Both the position numbers and the translations under genes were made by a program. The notes under the pieces are model-generated. The model did no database searches. It saw only the letters and a program-made list of their open reading frames with translations, and was not told the origin of the DNA. Positions 38,536 through 47,237 of a stretch of DNA of 64,000 nucleotides are shown piece by piece. Numbering within the stretch: position 1 is the first letter of the stretch; each line of letters begins with the position of its first letter. Source of the DNA: Zhongshania antarctica (GTDB lineage: Bacteria; Pseudomonadota; Gammaproteobacteria; Pseudomonadales; Spongiibacteraceae); the NCBI RefSeq assembly GCF_014202945.1, contig NZ_JACHHW010000002.1, positions 412,069 to 476,068 of the forward strand, read 5' to 3'.

Positions 38536-38968
38536 TAAGACTCTTATCTCATTTAGGGTACTGAATTTCTAGCTCTACGGGCTTTCACAAGCGACCAGTA
38601 TAGACCAGAAACTTATAGCACCTTATTGCCTGGAGAATTAACGCTACGCAGGGGCATACTGTTGTCGCCCGCATGGCAATATGGCGGTCGCTAAAAAGGC
38701 GCTTTCTATATATTAGTATTTGAATTATGGTAAGCCGCTTATTTTCAGCATGTTTAAATACATATAAGCGACGATTCAGTGATTCTCTATTATAAATAGC
38801 TGTTCTCGCCAACCCCATCGTTACATACTTTAAGCCTGCTATTTATGTGAAACATAAACACCAATGGCAGCCTAACGACTCCCGGGTGGGCATGATTTTC
38901 ACAGAGGTGATATATCGTCAGTATGCTTAGACATTATCAGTTTGCATCTTACTAAATGGAGAGTGCCA
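38536..38968. other. Intergenic region, AT-richer, no gene recognised
   Basis: About 430 bases upstream of both the DASS and the pentapeptide-repeat genes. A 77-codon minus-strand frame at 38585-38818 has no domain-like features or convincing ribosome site. No tRNA or hairpin array seen. Base composition drops relative to the left flank. Confidence 0.45.
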
Positions 38969-39565
38969 GTGAACTTGGAAGAGAAAAGTGAGTATTGGTC
39001 AGAAAAGTTTATTGGCGTAGATTTTTCTGAAATAGAAATTTCTTCGAAAGAGTTCGATGGCTGCACCTTTGATAAATGCAATTTTAGCGAGGCCACATTT
39101 AAGCAATGCAACTTTGTCGACTGTGAATTTACGGGCTGCAACTTGAGCAATGTAAAAATGGAGTACAGTAAGTTTTCGGATGTTTGTTTTCGAGATTCAA
39201 AACTAATTGGCATTAATTGGACTAAAGTTTCATGGCCGCGATTAATGTTTAGTTCGCCAATTAAGTTTTACACATCAATACTCAACGACTCGTCATTTTA
39301 TGGACTTTCTCTACAAGATTTAACGCTGGAGGAATGTAAGGTGCATAATGTTGACTTCCGAGACGGTGACTTTAGTAATTCCAATTTCACTTATACCGAT
39401 CTATCTGGCTGTATCTTTGCCAACACGAATTTATCTGGCGCAGACTTCTCAGAGGCAACTGGCTATGATATTGACATCTACCGCAATACCATTAAAAAAG
39501 CTAAATTCACCCGTTTCGAGTCGCTTCGACTTCTTGATAGCCTTGAGATCGAACTAGTAGATTAA
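38969..39565 (+). CDS. Pentapeptide-repeat protein (Qnr/McbG-like)
   Basis: A 198-residue protein from the GTG at 38969 (GGAGAG six bases upstream). It is built of about 25 A(D/N)LxX-type pentapeptides (CTFDKCNFSEATFKQCNFVD, DGDFSNSNFTYTDLSGCIFA), split by a non-repeat stretch at about 85-115 and ending in RFESLRLLDSLEIELVD. The two-part coil and the C-terminal helical tail resemble Qnr-type gyrase-protecting proteins and their chromosomal relatives. Function not provable here. The gene is A/T-richer than its neighbours, possibly acquired. Confidence 0.82.
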   Translation: MNLEEKSEYWSEKFIGVDFSEIEISSKEFDGCTFDKCNFSEATFKQCNFVDCEFTGCNLSNVKMEYSKFSDVCFRDSKLIGINWTKVSWPRLMFSSPIKFYTSILNDSSFYGLSLQDLTLEECKVHNVDFRDGDFSNSNFTYTDLSGCIFANTNLSGADFSEATGYDIDIYRNTIKKAKFTRFESLRLLDSLEIELVD

Positions 39566-39642
39566 ATAAATCATTTATAACGACCCATTTTCGTAGCATC
39601 CTGACTCTAAAAACATTAATTTAATATCAATGTGCAATATTT

Positions 39643-40137
39643 ATGAAAAAAAGTTATGCCTGTATTGGCCTCTTCAATCCTAAGTCGCCAGAGAATATCG
39701 GATCAGTGATGCGCGCAGCTGGTTGTTATGGCGTCAATTCGGTGTTTTATACCGGCACCCGCTACGACCACGCCAAGCCCTTCTACACTGACACCCAAAA
39801 AATTTATAAGGCCATACCACTCATTGGCGTAAAGGAACTAAAAGACGTAATTCCCCTGGGTTGTGTGCCGGTTGCTGTCGAATTGATTGATGGTGCCAAG
39901 CCGCTCACCACCTACAAACACCCCGCCCAGGCGTTCTATATTTTTGGCCCAGAAGACGGCACCCTTAAGAAAGAAATCACTGAATTTTGCGAAGACGTTG
40001 TTTATATTCCCACAGAAGGCTGCATGAACTTAGCCGCCACGGTAAATGTAGTGCTCTATGACCGCCTTGCTAAAGGTGACAATTACTCCCACCATCAAGG
40101 AGTATTAACGAGTAAACATCGGCACACAAAGAAATAG
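39643..40137 (+). CDS. SpoU/TrmH-family RNA 2'-O-methyltransferase
   Basis: A 164-residue single SPOUT domain: GLFNPKSPENIGSVMRAAGC (motif 1), AFYIFGPEDGTLKKEI (motif 2) and IPTEGCMNLAATVNVVLYDRL (motif 3, the trefoil-knot cofactor site). It should methylate a ribose in tRNA or rRNA. It lacks the N-terminal RNA-binding extension of TrmH and RlmB; the target site is unknown. Confidence 0.9.
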   Translation: MKKSYACIGLFNPKSPENIGSVMRAAGCYGVNSVFYTGTRYDHAKPFYTDTQKIYKAIPLIGVKELKDVIPLGCVPVAVELIDGAKPLTTYKHPAQAFYIFGPEDGTLKKEITEFCEDVVYIPTEGCMNLAATVNVVLYDRLAKGDNYSHHQGVLTSKHRHTKK

Positions 40138-40223
40138 TTCAAAAGTTCCAAGAAAATATTATGATAGAAAATCAGCCCTTAATCGCGGCATCACGAATAA
40201 TTATATTCTAGGGGGAAGGAGCA

Positions 40224-40589
40224 TTGGCCACATTTTCTAGACGCATAGCCCCGTATGTAAAGGCGGAGTTGCTAAAGGCAAGTCAAAACCAGCAATCTAA
40301 GGATTATGCTAAGGCCTTTACCCACCTAGAAAACGCCCATGTGCTTGGGCAAGAATCAACTTATTGGCACGTAAAAGTCCACTGCCTGATGATGCTTTGG
40401 GGAATAAGACAACAAGATGTTACAGAAACATTCGGCCAGCTTATTAGAATTATTGGCGCGGCGGCATTAACCGCCATCAATGGCGTGCCCGTCGGCAACA
40501 CCGGCGGAAGCAATGTGAGTCCCATGAAATCGATGCCCATATCGCCCGAACACGCGGCGATTATCGCTAAGGTCAAAGCTAATGCATAG
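40224..40589 (+). CDS. DUF3703 protein
   Basis: A 121-residue protein with the DUF3703 pattern: HLENAHVLGQESTYWHVKVHCLMMLWGIRQQD, then GQLIRIIGAA and the GNTGGSNVSPMKSMPI end. The function is not known. The start is TTG at 40224, supported by GGAAGGAG directly upstream. Its end overlaps the MAPEG gene by eight bases; an SDR gene follows, giving a three-gene unit. Confidence 0.85.
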   Translation: MATFSRRIAPYVKAELLKASQNQQSKDYAKAFTHLENAHVLGQESTYWHVKVHCLMMLWGIRQQDVTETFGQLIRIIGAAALTAINGVPVGNTGGSNVSPMKSMPISPEHAAIIAKVKANA

Positions 40590-41001
40590 CCAGCTTATTT
40601 TATTACCCGTTTTGGTTCAGGTCTTACTCACCCTAGCGCTTTATGTGTCCCTAAATATTGCTAAAGTGCGAGCGGCCAAAGCCGGGCATGTTAATGAGCA
40701 ACGCCGAGGTTTACATGATGACGCATGGCCAGATTACGTATTAAAGATTAATAATTGTATTCGCAACCAGTTTGAAGTTCCGGTGTTGTTCTATGTATTG
40801 GCAATTTCACTCGCAGTAATCGACGCTGTCAATTTTTCAGTGTTGACCTGTTCCTGGCTCTTTGTGTTTAGCCGCCTTGCCCACGCCTATGTCCATACCG
40901 GTTCGAATTATGTGCCAGTACGACGGAAAATATTTACCTTTAGCGTAATCATGGTGCTAGTGATGGCACTGATACTCGCTAGCTCGCTATGGCAGAGTTA
41001 A
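40582..41001 (+). CDS. MAPEG family membrane protein
   Basis: A 139-residue protein with four membrane helices and the MAPEG elements NCIRNQFEVPVLFYVL and FSRLAHAYVHTGSNYVPVRR. Probably a membrane glutathione-transferase-like protein. Overlaps the DUF3703 gene (translational coupling) and precedes an SDR gene by 29 bases. Confidence 0.87.
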   Translation: MHSQLILLPVLVQVLLTLALYVSLNIAKVRAAKAGHVNEQRRGLHDDAWPDYVLKINNCIRNQFEVPVLFYVLAISLAVIDAVNFSVLTCSWLFVFSRLAHAYVHTGSNYVPVRRKIFTFSVIMVLVMALILASSLWQS

Positions 41002-41030
41002 TCTAGCGCGAATATTCACGAGGAAAAATA

Positions 41031-41828
41031 ATGGATATTGAAAACAAGACAATTTGGATCACCGGCGCCAGCTCAGGTATTGGTATGGAGCTGTGTAAAC
41101 AACTCGCCGAGCGGGGCGCTAGAATTGTGCTGTCGGCGCGTAACCAAGAACGCCTAATGGAAATTGCGGAAACATTACCCGGTGGACGCAAGCAACATTG
41201 GGTTGTGCCCTTGGATTTAGCTGAGGCAGATAAGCTCATTACCCTGGTTGAAGCGCAATTAGCTGAGATTGGTCCAGTAGACATTTTAATTAACAACGGC
41301 GGCATATCCCAGCGTTCACTTTTTGTGGATACTGATCTTGCCGTTTATCGGAAGCTAATGGACGTTAATTATCTGGGTACCGTGGCAATGACCAAAGCGC
41401 TGTTGCCAGCAATGATCGAACGTCAGCAGGGCATGGTCGTTAGTATTAGCAGTGTCGCCGGTAAAATTGGATCTAAGCTGCGTACTGGCTACTCGGGTTC
41501 AAAGTACGCGGTAGTCGGCTTTATGGATTGTTTGCGGGCGGAAACGGCGCACCAAGGTATTCAATGCCTCACTGTTTGTCCCGGCTCCATTAAAACAAAT
41601 ATTGCGGTGAATGCGTTAAATGGCAGCGGCCAGGCTCAGAATAAAGATGATGAGTCCATTATCAATGGCATGCCAGTAGAGAAATGTGTCCAAGATATTA
41701 TTAGCGCCATAATTAAAGGCCGCGACGAAATCATAGTCGGCAAGGGAATAAGCGCCCTAGCCCCGACGATCAAACGTTTCTTCCCCGGTTTATTTAACCG
41801 AATCTCAGCGGGTATGGAATATCGATAG
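41031..41828 (+). CDS. Short-chain dehydrogenase/reductase (DHRS7-like)
   Basis: A 265-residue SDR: TGASSGIGMEL (11-21), NNGGISQRS in place of NNAG, SISSVAGKIGS with catalytic Ser, and YSGSKYAVVGF (Y-x3-K). The C-terminal part IIKGRDEIIVGKGISALAPTIKRFFPGLFNR resembles DHRS7/DHRS7B-type SDRs that act on steroids or retinoids in animals. NADP likely; the substrate is unknown. Third gene of the DUF3703-MAPEG-SDR unit. Confidence 0.88.
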   Translation: MDIENKTIWITGASSGIGMELCKQLAERGARIVLSARNQERLMEIAETLPGGRKQHWVVPLDLAEADKLITLVEAQLAEIGPVDILINNGGISQRSLFVDTDLAVYRKLMDVNYLGTVAMTKALLPAMIERQQGMVVSISSVAGKIGSKLRTGYSGSKYAVVGFMDCLRAETAHQGIQCLTVCPGSIKTNIAVNALNGSGQAQNKDDESIINGMPVEKCVQDIISAIIKGRDEIIVGKGISALAPTIKRFFPGLFNRISAGMEYR

Positions 41829-42131
41829 CGGCCCAAGTAGAAGGGGCGATTTTTTTGGCCATAAGGCGCGGTGCTCCGAATACTCCATCGCCTCCTATCA
41901 TAGCGGTCATCCCTTATTATAGATCATATCCTACGGCTCTATAATGGTGGCGGAATTAAACTATAGCGGCTTCTTCGCGCCCTTTGGCGGCGTTCATTTC
42001 TTACTATTGTGTTCGCAGCAGGTTCGGCAACGCACAATTATCATTGTGTCATCTCTAGAAAATACATTTCGAACTATCGCAAGGAACTAATTTAAAAGGA
42101 CATTTAACGACTTCAATGGAGACACCTATGA
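41829..42131. other. Intergenic region before the GGDEF-EAL gene
   Basis: About 300 bases, no gene. It ends with GGAG (42118-42121) and an ATG at 42128 that opens only a ten-codon frame (MSDDTGKDCE), overlapping the GTG start of the next gene in another frame. Confidence 0.5.
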
Positions 42132-44198
42132 GTGACGACACGGGGAAGGATTGTGAATAACAAGCATAGTAAGCCAAGCTCAGCAAAGCTGGCTACTGCC
42201 AATGCGGCGCTGGCTATTGCCAACGCAGAGCTGGCCTTTCAAAATCAAGAAAAAGACAAGCGCGCGTCCGAATTAGCCATCGCGAATACAGAGCTAGCTT
42301 TTCAAAACACCGAAAAAGGCAAACGTGCCGACGAACTTAACTTTCAAAGTAAAGAAAAAGATAAGCGGGCCGCTGAGTTGGTCATCGCCAATACCGAACT
42401 GGCCTTTCAAAATAAAGAAAAAGGTAAACGCGCAGCAGAATTGGCCATCGCCAATGCCGAGCTGGCTTTTCAGAACAAAGAAAAAGATAAGCGCGCGGCT
42501 GAGCTGGCCACTGCTAATACCGAGTTGGCCTTTCAAAATGCCGAAAAGGGAAAACGCGCCGCTGAGCTTGCCATTGCCAATGTTGAGCTAGCCTTTCAAA
42601 ACGCCGAGAAAGGCAAGCGCGCAGCCGAACTGGCCGCCGCGAATTCTGAGCTGGCCTTTCAAAATGCGGAGAAAGGCAAACGCGCGGCGGAACTGGTGAT
42701 AGCCAACACCGAGCTAGCCTTTCAGAATGAAGAAAAGGGTAAGCGAGCGGCTGAGCTCGCCATTGCCAATACCGAACTCGCCTTTCAGAACAAAGAGAAA
42801 GATAAGCGCGCAGCTGAGCTGGCCCTTGCCAACACTGAGCTGGCGTTTCAAAATGAAGAAAAAGATAAGCGGGCCGTAGAGTTCCACACCCTCGCCTTTT
42901 ATGACCCCCTTACCGGCCTACCTAACCGACGTCTATTGATTGATCGGCTTGAGCACGCCATAGCGTCTAGCATGCGTAAATGCGCACAAAATGCCGTGAT
43001 TTTTATCAACCTAGATAATTTCAAAGATATTAACGACACCCTCGGCTACGGCCACGGGGATTTATTACTGGAACAAACTACGCAACGCCTCAATTCCTGC
43101 ATAAGCAAAGGCGATACCTTGGCACGCGTCAGAGATGACGAGTTTGTGTTAATTCTGCAAGATCTAGACATACACCCCATAGAAGCGGCCGCAATGACCA
43201 AGGCCATGAGTGTGAAGCTTTTCACTGCACTCAATCAACCTTATCAGCTATACCAGCACAAATACCGTGGCACCGCGTGTATGGGTGCGGTGTTTTTCGG
43301 GCATGATAGTCAGTGTGCTGAAGAACTACTGAAACAAGCTGGTATCGCCCTGCATCAAGCCAAAAAAGAGGGCCGAAATATTCTGCGATTTTTTAACCAG
43401 GAAATGCAGGACATCATTAACATCCGCACCAGCCTGGAACATGAATTGCGCATTGCCGCTGAAACCTCGCAATTTCGTTTGTATTACCAAATTCAGGTCG
43501 ACAATTCCAACCGTGTAGTAGGGGCAGAAGCCTTAATCCGCTGGCCACACAAAAAACGCGGCCTAATATCACCTGCAACATTTATTCCCTTGGCGGAAGT
43601 CACCGGATTGATCGTACCCATTGGCAAATGGGTTGTAGAATCAGCTTGTGCACAGCTACGTGAATGGAAAAAAAGCCACCAAACTAGCAGCTTAACACTC
43701 GCGGTAAACGTGAGCGCCCTGCAATTTCGGCAAGCCGATTTCGTTACTCACGTAAAGGCTGCAGTGAAAAAATATGGTATTTCCGCCAGTTTACTCAAAC
43801 TGGAATTAACAGAAAGCCTGTTGCAGGAAGACATCGACATTACCATTGATACCATGAAAGCATTAAAAGAAATTGGCGTTCAATTTTCTTTGGACGACTT
43901 TGGCACCGGCTTTTCGTCACTGCAGTACCTCAAGCAATTACCCCTAGACCAATTCAAGATCGATCAGTCCTTCGTGCGCGATATCACCACAAATAAAAGC
44001 GACAAAGCGATAGTAAAGACGATCATTTCCATGGCACGTGGCCTAAACATAGAAGTCATTGCCGAAGGCGTGGAAACGGAAGAACAACGCCAATTACTTA
44101 TCGCTGACGGATGTACCGCCTTCCAAGGGTATTTATTCAGCAAACCCTTAGCAATTGAGGAATTTGAGGCTTTAATACAACGAGGTGTCTGCAAATAG
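42132..44198 (+). CDS. Cyclic-di-GMP phosphodiesterase: long coiled coil, degenerate GGDEF, intact EAL
   Basis: A 688-residue protein. Residues about 15-255 are eleven tandem 21-residue units (RAAELAIANTELAFQNEEKDK-type), three heptads each, one unit shortened to 14; this predicts a continuous coiled coil. A GGDEF domain follows but its signature is RDDEF (334-338), so cyclase activity is unlikely. The EAL domain is complete: E466-A-L, NVSALQFR, LELTESLL, DDFGTGFSS, AEGVETEEQ and FQGYLFSKP. It should hydrolyse c-di-GMP, perhaps tuned by GTP at the GGDEF site. No signal or membrane segment. The start is uncertain: GTG at 42132 or 42153; the best-placed ATG (42128) is out of frame. Confidence 0.92.
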   Translation: MTTRGRIVNNKHSKPSSAKLATANAALAIANAELAFQNQEKDKRASELAIANTELAFQNTEKGKRADELNFQSKEKDKRAAELVIANTELAFQNKEKGKRAAELAIANAELAFQNKEKDKRAAELATANTELAFQNAEKGKRAAELAIANVELAFQNAEKGKRAAELAAANSELAFQNAEKGKRAAELVIANTELAFQNEEKGKRAAELAIANTELAFQNKEKDKRAAELALANTELAFQNEEKDKRAVEFHTLAFYDPLTGLPNRRLLIDRLEHAIASSMRKCAQNAVIFINLDNFKDINDTLGYGHGDLLLEQTTQRLNSCISKGDTLARVRDDEFVLILQDLDIHPIEAAAMTKAMSVKLFTALNQPYQLYQHKYRGTACMGAVFFGHDSQCAEELLKQAGIALHQAKKEGRNILRFFNQEMQDIINIRTSLEHELRIAAETSQFRLYYQIQVDNSNRVVGAEALIRWPHKKRGLISPATFIPLAEVTGLIVPIGKWVVESACAQLREWKKSHQTSSLTLAVNVSALQFRQADFVTHVKAAVKKYGISASLLKLELTESLLQEDIDITIDTMKALKEIGVQFSLDDFGTGFSSLQYLKQLPLDQFKIDQSFVRDITTNKSDKAIVKTIISMARGLNIEVIAEGVETEEQRQLLIADGCTAFQGYLFSKPLAIEEFEALIQRGVCK
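42186..42890. repeat. In-frame 63-bp tandem repeats within the EAL gene
   Basis: About eleven diverged copies of a 63-base unit, each containing CTGGCCTTTCAAAA- or GAGCTGGCC-type blocks, encode the 21-residue coiled-coil units. One copy (near 42325-42366) is shortened by 21 bases, exactly one heptad, so the helix register is kept. Confidence 0.88.
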
Positions 44199-44375
44199 AT
44201 CGATTTAATACTCGACTAAACTGCGGATTTTGTCATTTTTTACTCCCCTGCTTACCCCTGTACAAATACCGAGCTCTTTGCGCTTTTGAGATGACGAGGC
44301 AGGCCTCATATTGTCCATTTTGCTGCCCTTGTCCGCGCCTTTATGTTTCACTGGCCGCCAATAAGAGGCTTAAGC

Positions 44376-44921
44376 ATGGAACTATTAGTTCAATATCCAT
44401 TTTTGTTAGTACCGTTAATCTTTTTTGCTCGGGTCGCCGACGTATCGCTTGGTACATTTCGCACTATTGTTGTTTTTCGTGGTAACAAGCTTTTAGCGTC
44501 TGTTATCGGGTTTTTCGAAATAATGATTTGGCTTGTTGCAGCCGGACAAGTTTTAACAAACCTTGATCACTGGTATTTAGCGGTCGCCTACGCGGGTGGT
44601 TTTGCGGTAGGCAATTATGTTGGCATTAGCATAGAAAGTCACTTTGCCATTGGCAATGAGCTTATTCGCTGTATTTCGTTTAACCGAGATGTGCTGGCCG
44701 ATAAATTACGCGACGCGGGCTTTAAGGTTGTTTCAGTCGACGGCGATATGGGCGACACCAAACCCGTTGAAGTACTGTTTATTATAGAAAAACGGCGCAA
44801 TATCCCTCCCCTTATTCAACTGATTAGAACCCTAGATCCCAGCGCCGTTTATTCGGTATCGGATATAAAAAGCGTGTATGACGGCCCTGACCTTTTGCCT
44901 CGTCGTCGGCTTTTATCCTAG
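44376..44921 (+). CDS. UPF0316/DUF2179 membrane protein
   Basis: A 181-residue protein: three N-terminal membrane helices with FFARVADVSLGTFRTIVVFRG, GFFEIMIWLVAAGQVL and AVAYAGGFAVGNYVGISIE, which is the DUF5698/UPF0316 pattern, then a cytosolic DUF2179 domain (VVSVDGDMGDTKPVEVLFII, DPSAVYSVSDIKSVYDG). The function is unknown; DUF2179 is a possible ligand-binding domain. The start at 44376 has AGAGG upstream; an in-frame start 33 bases earlier is less likely. Confidence 0.85.
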   Translation: MELLVQYPFLLVPLIFFARVADVSLGTFRTIVVFRGNKLLASVIGFFEIMIWLVAAGQVLTNLDHWYLAVAYAGGFAVGNYVGISIESHFAIGNELIRCISFNRDVLADKLRDAGFKVVSVDGDMGDTKPVEVLFIIEKRRNIPPLIQLIRTLDPSAVYSVSDIKSVYDGPDLLPRRRLLS

Positions 44922-45021
44922 TATTTTTATAAATTGGGCAAGACGTATATTTGAATTATGTTAGTTTGGTGAATTACAGACAGAAGTGCTAAGCCGAAAA
45001 TATCATTAGGAACAGAGCAGC

Positions 45022-45747
45022 ATGCCTTTATTATTTGAAGAAATTGATAGCCAAGCCTCACCCCTCGGTGAAATCTCCTTACGAAAACGGCGTATTCCGG
45101 TGTTTGGCGACAGAGACATTTACGAGGTTAAGCTTGGCGATGAGTTTCTCATGTCGAGCATGTTTGTCGATGCTGAAGAGGCTTTATCTCACCTTGGCTT
45201 AGCCGCTGTTCAGGGCGATAATTTAAGCGTGGTTGTAGGCGGCCTAGGGCTAGGCTACACCGCGGTAGAAGCACTCAAAGACCAGCGCATTAACGAGCTA
45301 TTGGTGGTAGACGCACTAGCAACCGTTATAGGCTGGCATAAAGACGAGCTGGTGCCGCTGGGAAAAATACTCAACGCCGACATACGAAATCGCTATGTAC
45401 TCGGCAGCTTCTTCGACCTTGCCACCGATCCTAGCGCAGGCTTTGATCCCCAGCATGCCGGAAAGAAGTTCGACGCCATTCTCTTAGACATTGACCACTC
45501 CCCCACTGAATTCCTGAACGCCGCCAACGCGAGCTTTTATACCACTGAAAATCTCTCGCTCATGGCCGATCAACTCAAGTCCAATGGCGTATTTGCGATG
45601 TGGTCGCAAAACCTCCCGGAAGAACACTTTGAGGCCTTATTGAAAACAGTATTTGCTACCGTCACTTCCCATGTAGTTTCTTTTTATAATCCGTTTCAGA
45701 ATAGTGAGTCGACAAACTCCGTGTATGTTTGTGTGAAGGGCGAATAA
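45022..45747 (+). CDS. Spermidine synthase-like class I methyltransferase fold protein
   Basis: A 241-residue protein: VVVGGLGLGYTAVEAL (motif I-like), LVVDALATVIGWHKDEL, FDAILLDIDHSPTEFLN and SNGVFAMWSQN. It is related to spermidine synthases, but the catalytic HDEAY-type aspartates are not obvious; LDIDHSP is at the motif IV position. It may be an aminopropyl- or methyltransferase of unknown substrate. Followed by repeat array 1. Confidence 0.78.
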   Translation: MPLLFEEIDSQASPLGEISLRKRRIPVFGDRDIYEVKLGDEFLMSSMFVDAEEALSHLGLAAVQGDNLSVVVGGLGLGYTAVEALKDQRINELLVVDALATVIGWHKDELVPLGKILNADIRNRYVLGSFFDLATDPSAGFDPQHAGKKFDAILLDIDHSPTEFLNAANASFYTTENLSLMADQLKSNGVFAMWSQNLPEEHFEALLKTVFATVTSHVVSFYNPFQNSESTNSVYVCVKGE

Positions 45748-45814
45748 CGTTTTTTTGCCACGCCGGACATAATACTGCAGCCATTCGCCACTGAACTACG
45801 CCACTGCCACACCC

Positions 45815-46376
45815 ATGGATACCGGCTCGGGGGCCGGTATGACTCTACGCTTCGTCATGCCGGACTTGATCCGGCATCCATAGACCACGAAACCACGCCA
45901 CAGCCACCACCATGGATACCGGCTCGGGGGCCGGTATGACGAGATGAGTAGTGGATACCTGCGCGGGGACCGGTATAACTTCACACTCCGTCATGCCGGA
46001 CTTGATCCGGCATCCATATACCACTGAACTAGGTCACTGCCACAACCGTGGATACCGGCTCGGAGGCCGGTATGACGAGAGGGGCGCAGCGGATACCGGC
46101 TCGGCGGCTGGTATGACGAGAGGGCTAGTGGTTACCTACGCGAAGTCCTGTACGACCGCACACCCCGTCATGCCGGACTTGATCCGGCATCCATAGGCCA
46201 CTGAACCATGCCACTGCCACAACCATGGATACCGGCTCAGAGGCCGGTATGACGAGAGGGGCGCAGCGGCTACCGGCTCGGGGGCCGGTATGACGAAATA
46301 GGTAGTGGCTACCTGCGCGGAGGCCGGTGTGACGAGATAGCGCGTAGTAATCGGCTCAAGCGCCGGTATAGTGAGG
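45815..46376. repeat. REP-like compound repeat array 1
   Basis: An array of related hairpins. Type A (arms ATGCCGGA / TCCGGCAT) starts at 45853, 45989 and 46166. Type B (arms ATACCGGC / GCCGGTAT, followed by GACGAG) occurs around 45817, 45914, 46050, 46091, 46226 and 46269, plus degenerate copies to 46376. Read on the other strand, type A is homologous to type B, so the array alternates orientation like BIMEs. The first two A units are 136 bases apart; the next gap is 177 because an extra B unit is inserted. No genes; frames crossing it are repeat artefacts. Confidence 0.93.
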
Positions 46377-46516
46377 TTGACGCTCGGCGCCCACTTAGCG
46401 CGGGAACGAAATAGCGGTGAAACCAATACCCAAAACATTCGTCTGAGCATTCGCTAGATTATCCCCGATCTTTCACTGTATAAATGGGGCAAGCAGAATT
46501 CTTTATGGAATAAGTG

Positions 46517-47212
46517 ATGGCTAAAAAGAGCGGATTTACGCGACTGCTTTGGCGCAGCTTGCTGATATTGATATTGTTCAGTGTTGCCTTGGTATTGCCC
46601 TTTCGGTGGATTGACCCGCCAATCAGCATGGTGATGCTGGAGCGCAGCTGGCAGCAACGCGGCACCAACTACCAACTCGACAAGCGGTGGCTAAGCTGGA
46701 ATGAAATACCGCGCCATGCCGCGCTAGCCGCTGTTGTGTCTGAGGACCAGAATTTTCCCAATCATTATGGCTTTGATATAAAGGCGATTCAAAAGGCCTT
46801 TGCCGAGCGGGAGCGGCGTGGCAGTTTGCGCGGCGCCAGTACCATCAGCCAGCAGGTCGCCCGCAATATGTACCTGTGGACGGGTCGCAGCTGGCTACGC
46901 AAAGGCTTGGAAGTTTGGTTCACAGGACTCGTCGAATTATGCTGGCCCAAGCAACGCATTTTAGAAATTTATTTAAATATCGCCGAATGGGGCGACGGGG
47001 TGTTTGGTATTGGCGCCGCAAGTCGGCATCACTTTGGCATTAACGCTTCACAGTTAACCCACTGGCAATCGGCACTGCTAGCCTCCAGCTTGCCCAGCCC
47101 GCTCAAGTACAACCCTGCGGCGCCAGCGCCACATTTGATTGCGCGCGCCAATTGGAATCTTGGTCAGCAACGCAAACTGGGGGGCCGGTCTTGGCTCGCC
47201 ACGTTGGAATAG
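46517..47212 (+). CDS. mtgA: Monofunctional biosynthetic peptidoglycan transglycosylase MtgA
   Basis: A 231-residue GT51 enzyme with one N-terminal membrane helix (about 10-30). Motifs: VVSEDQNFPNHYGFD (catalytic Glu), GASTISQQVARNMYLW, RILEIYLNIAEWGDGVFGI and HWQSALLASSLPSPLKYNP. It polymerises lipid II into glycan strands at the inner membrane. The ATG at 46517 is preceded by GGAA; a GTG one codon upstream is also possible. Confidence 0.95.
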   Translation: MAKKSGFTRLLWRSLLILILFSVALVLPFRWIDPPISMVMLERSWQQRGTNYQLDKRWLSWNEIPRHAALAAVVSEDQNFPNHYGFDIKAIQKAFAERERRGSLRGASTISQQVARNMYLWTGRSWLRKGLEVWFTGLVELCWPKQRILEIYLNIAEWGDGVFGIGAASRHHFGINASQLTHWQSALLASSLPSPLKYNPAAPAPHLIARANWNLGQQRKLGGRSWLATLE

Positions 47213-47237
47213 TCTTTTGCCATGTAATTCTGCATTC

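Noticed and set aside
38585..38818. 77-codon minus-strand frame in the DASS/pentapeptide intergenic region
   Set aside because: No ribosome site, no recognisable domain, unusual residue composition (many Arg, Ile, Cys); likely chance.
45951..46196. Open frames of 60-120 codons across the repeat arrays (also 46136-46450, 51395-51757, 51666-52022, and 51414-51656)
   Set aside because: They read through tandem hairpin units, repeat the same peptide words and lack ribosome sites; they are artefacts of the REP-like repeats.
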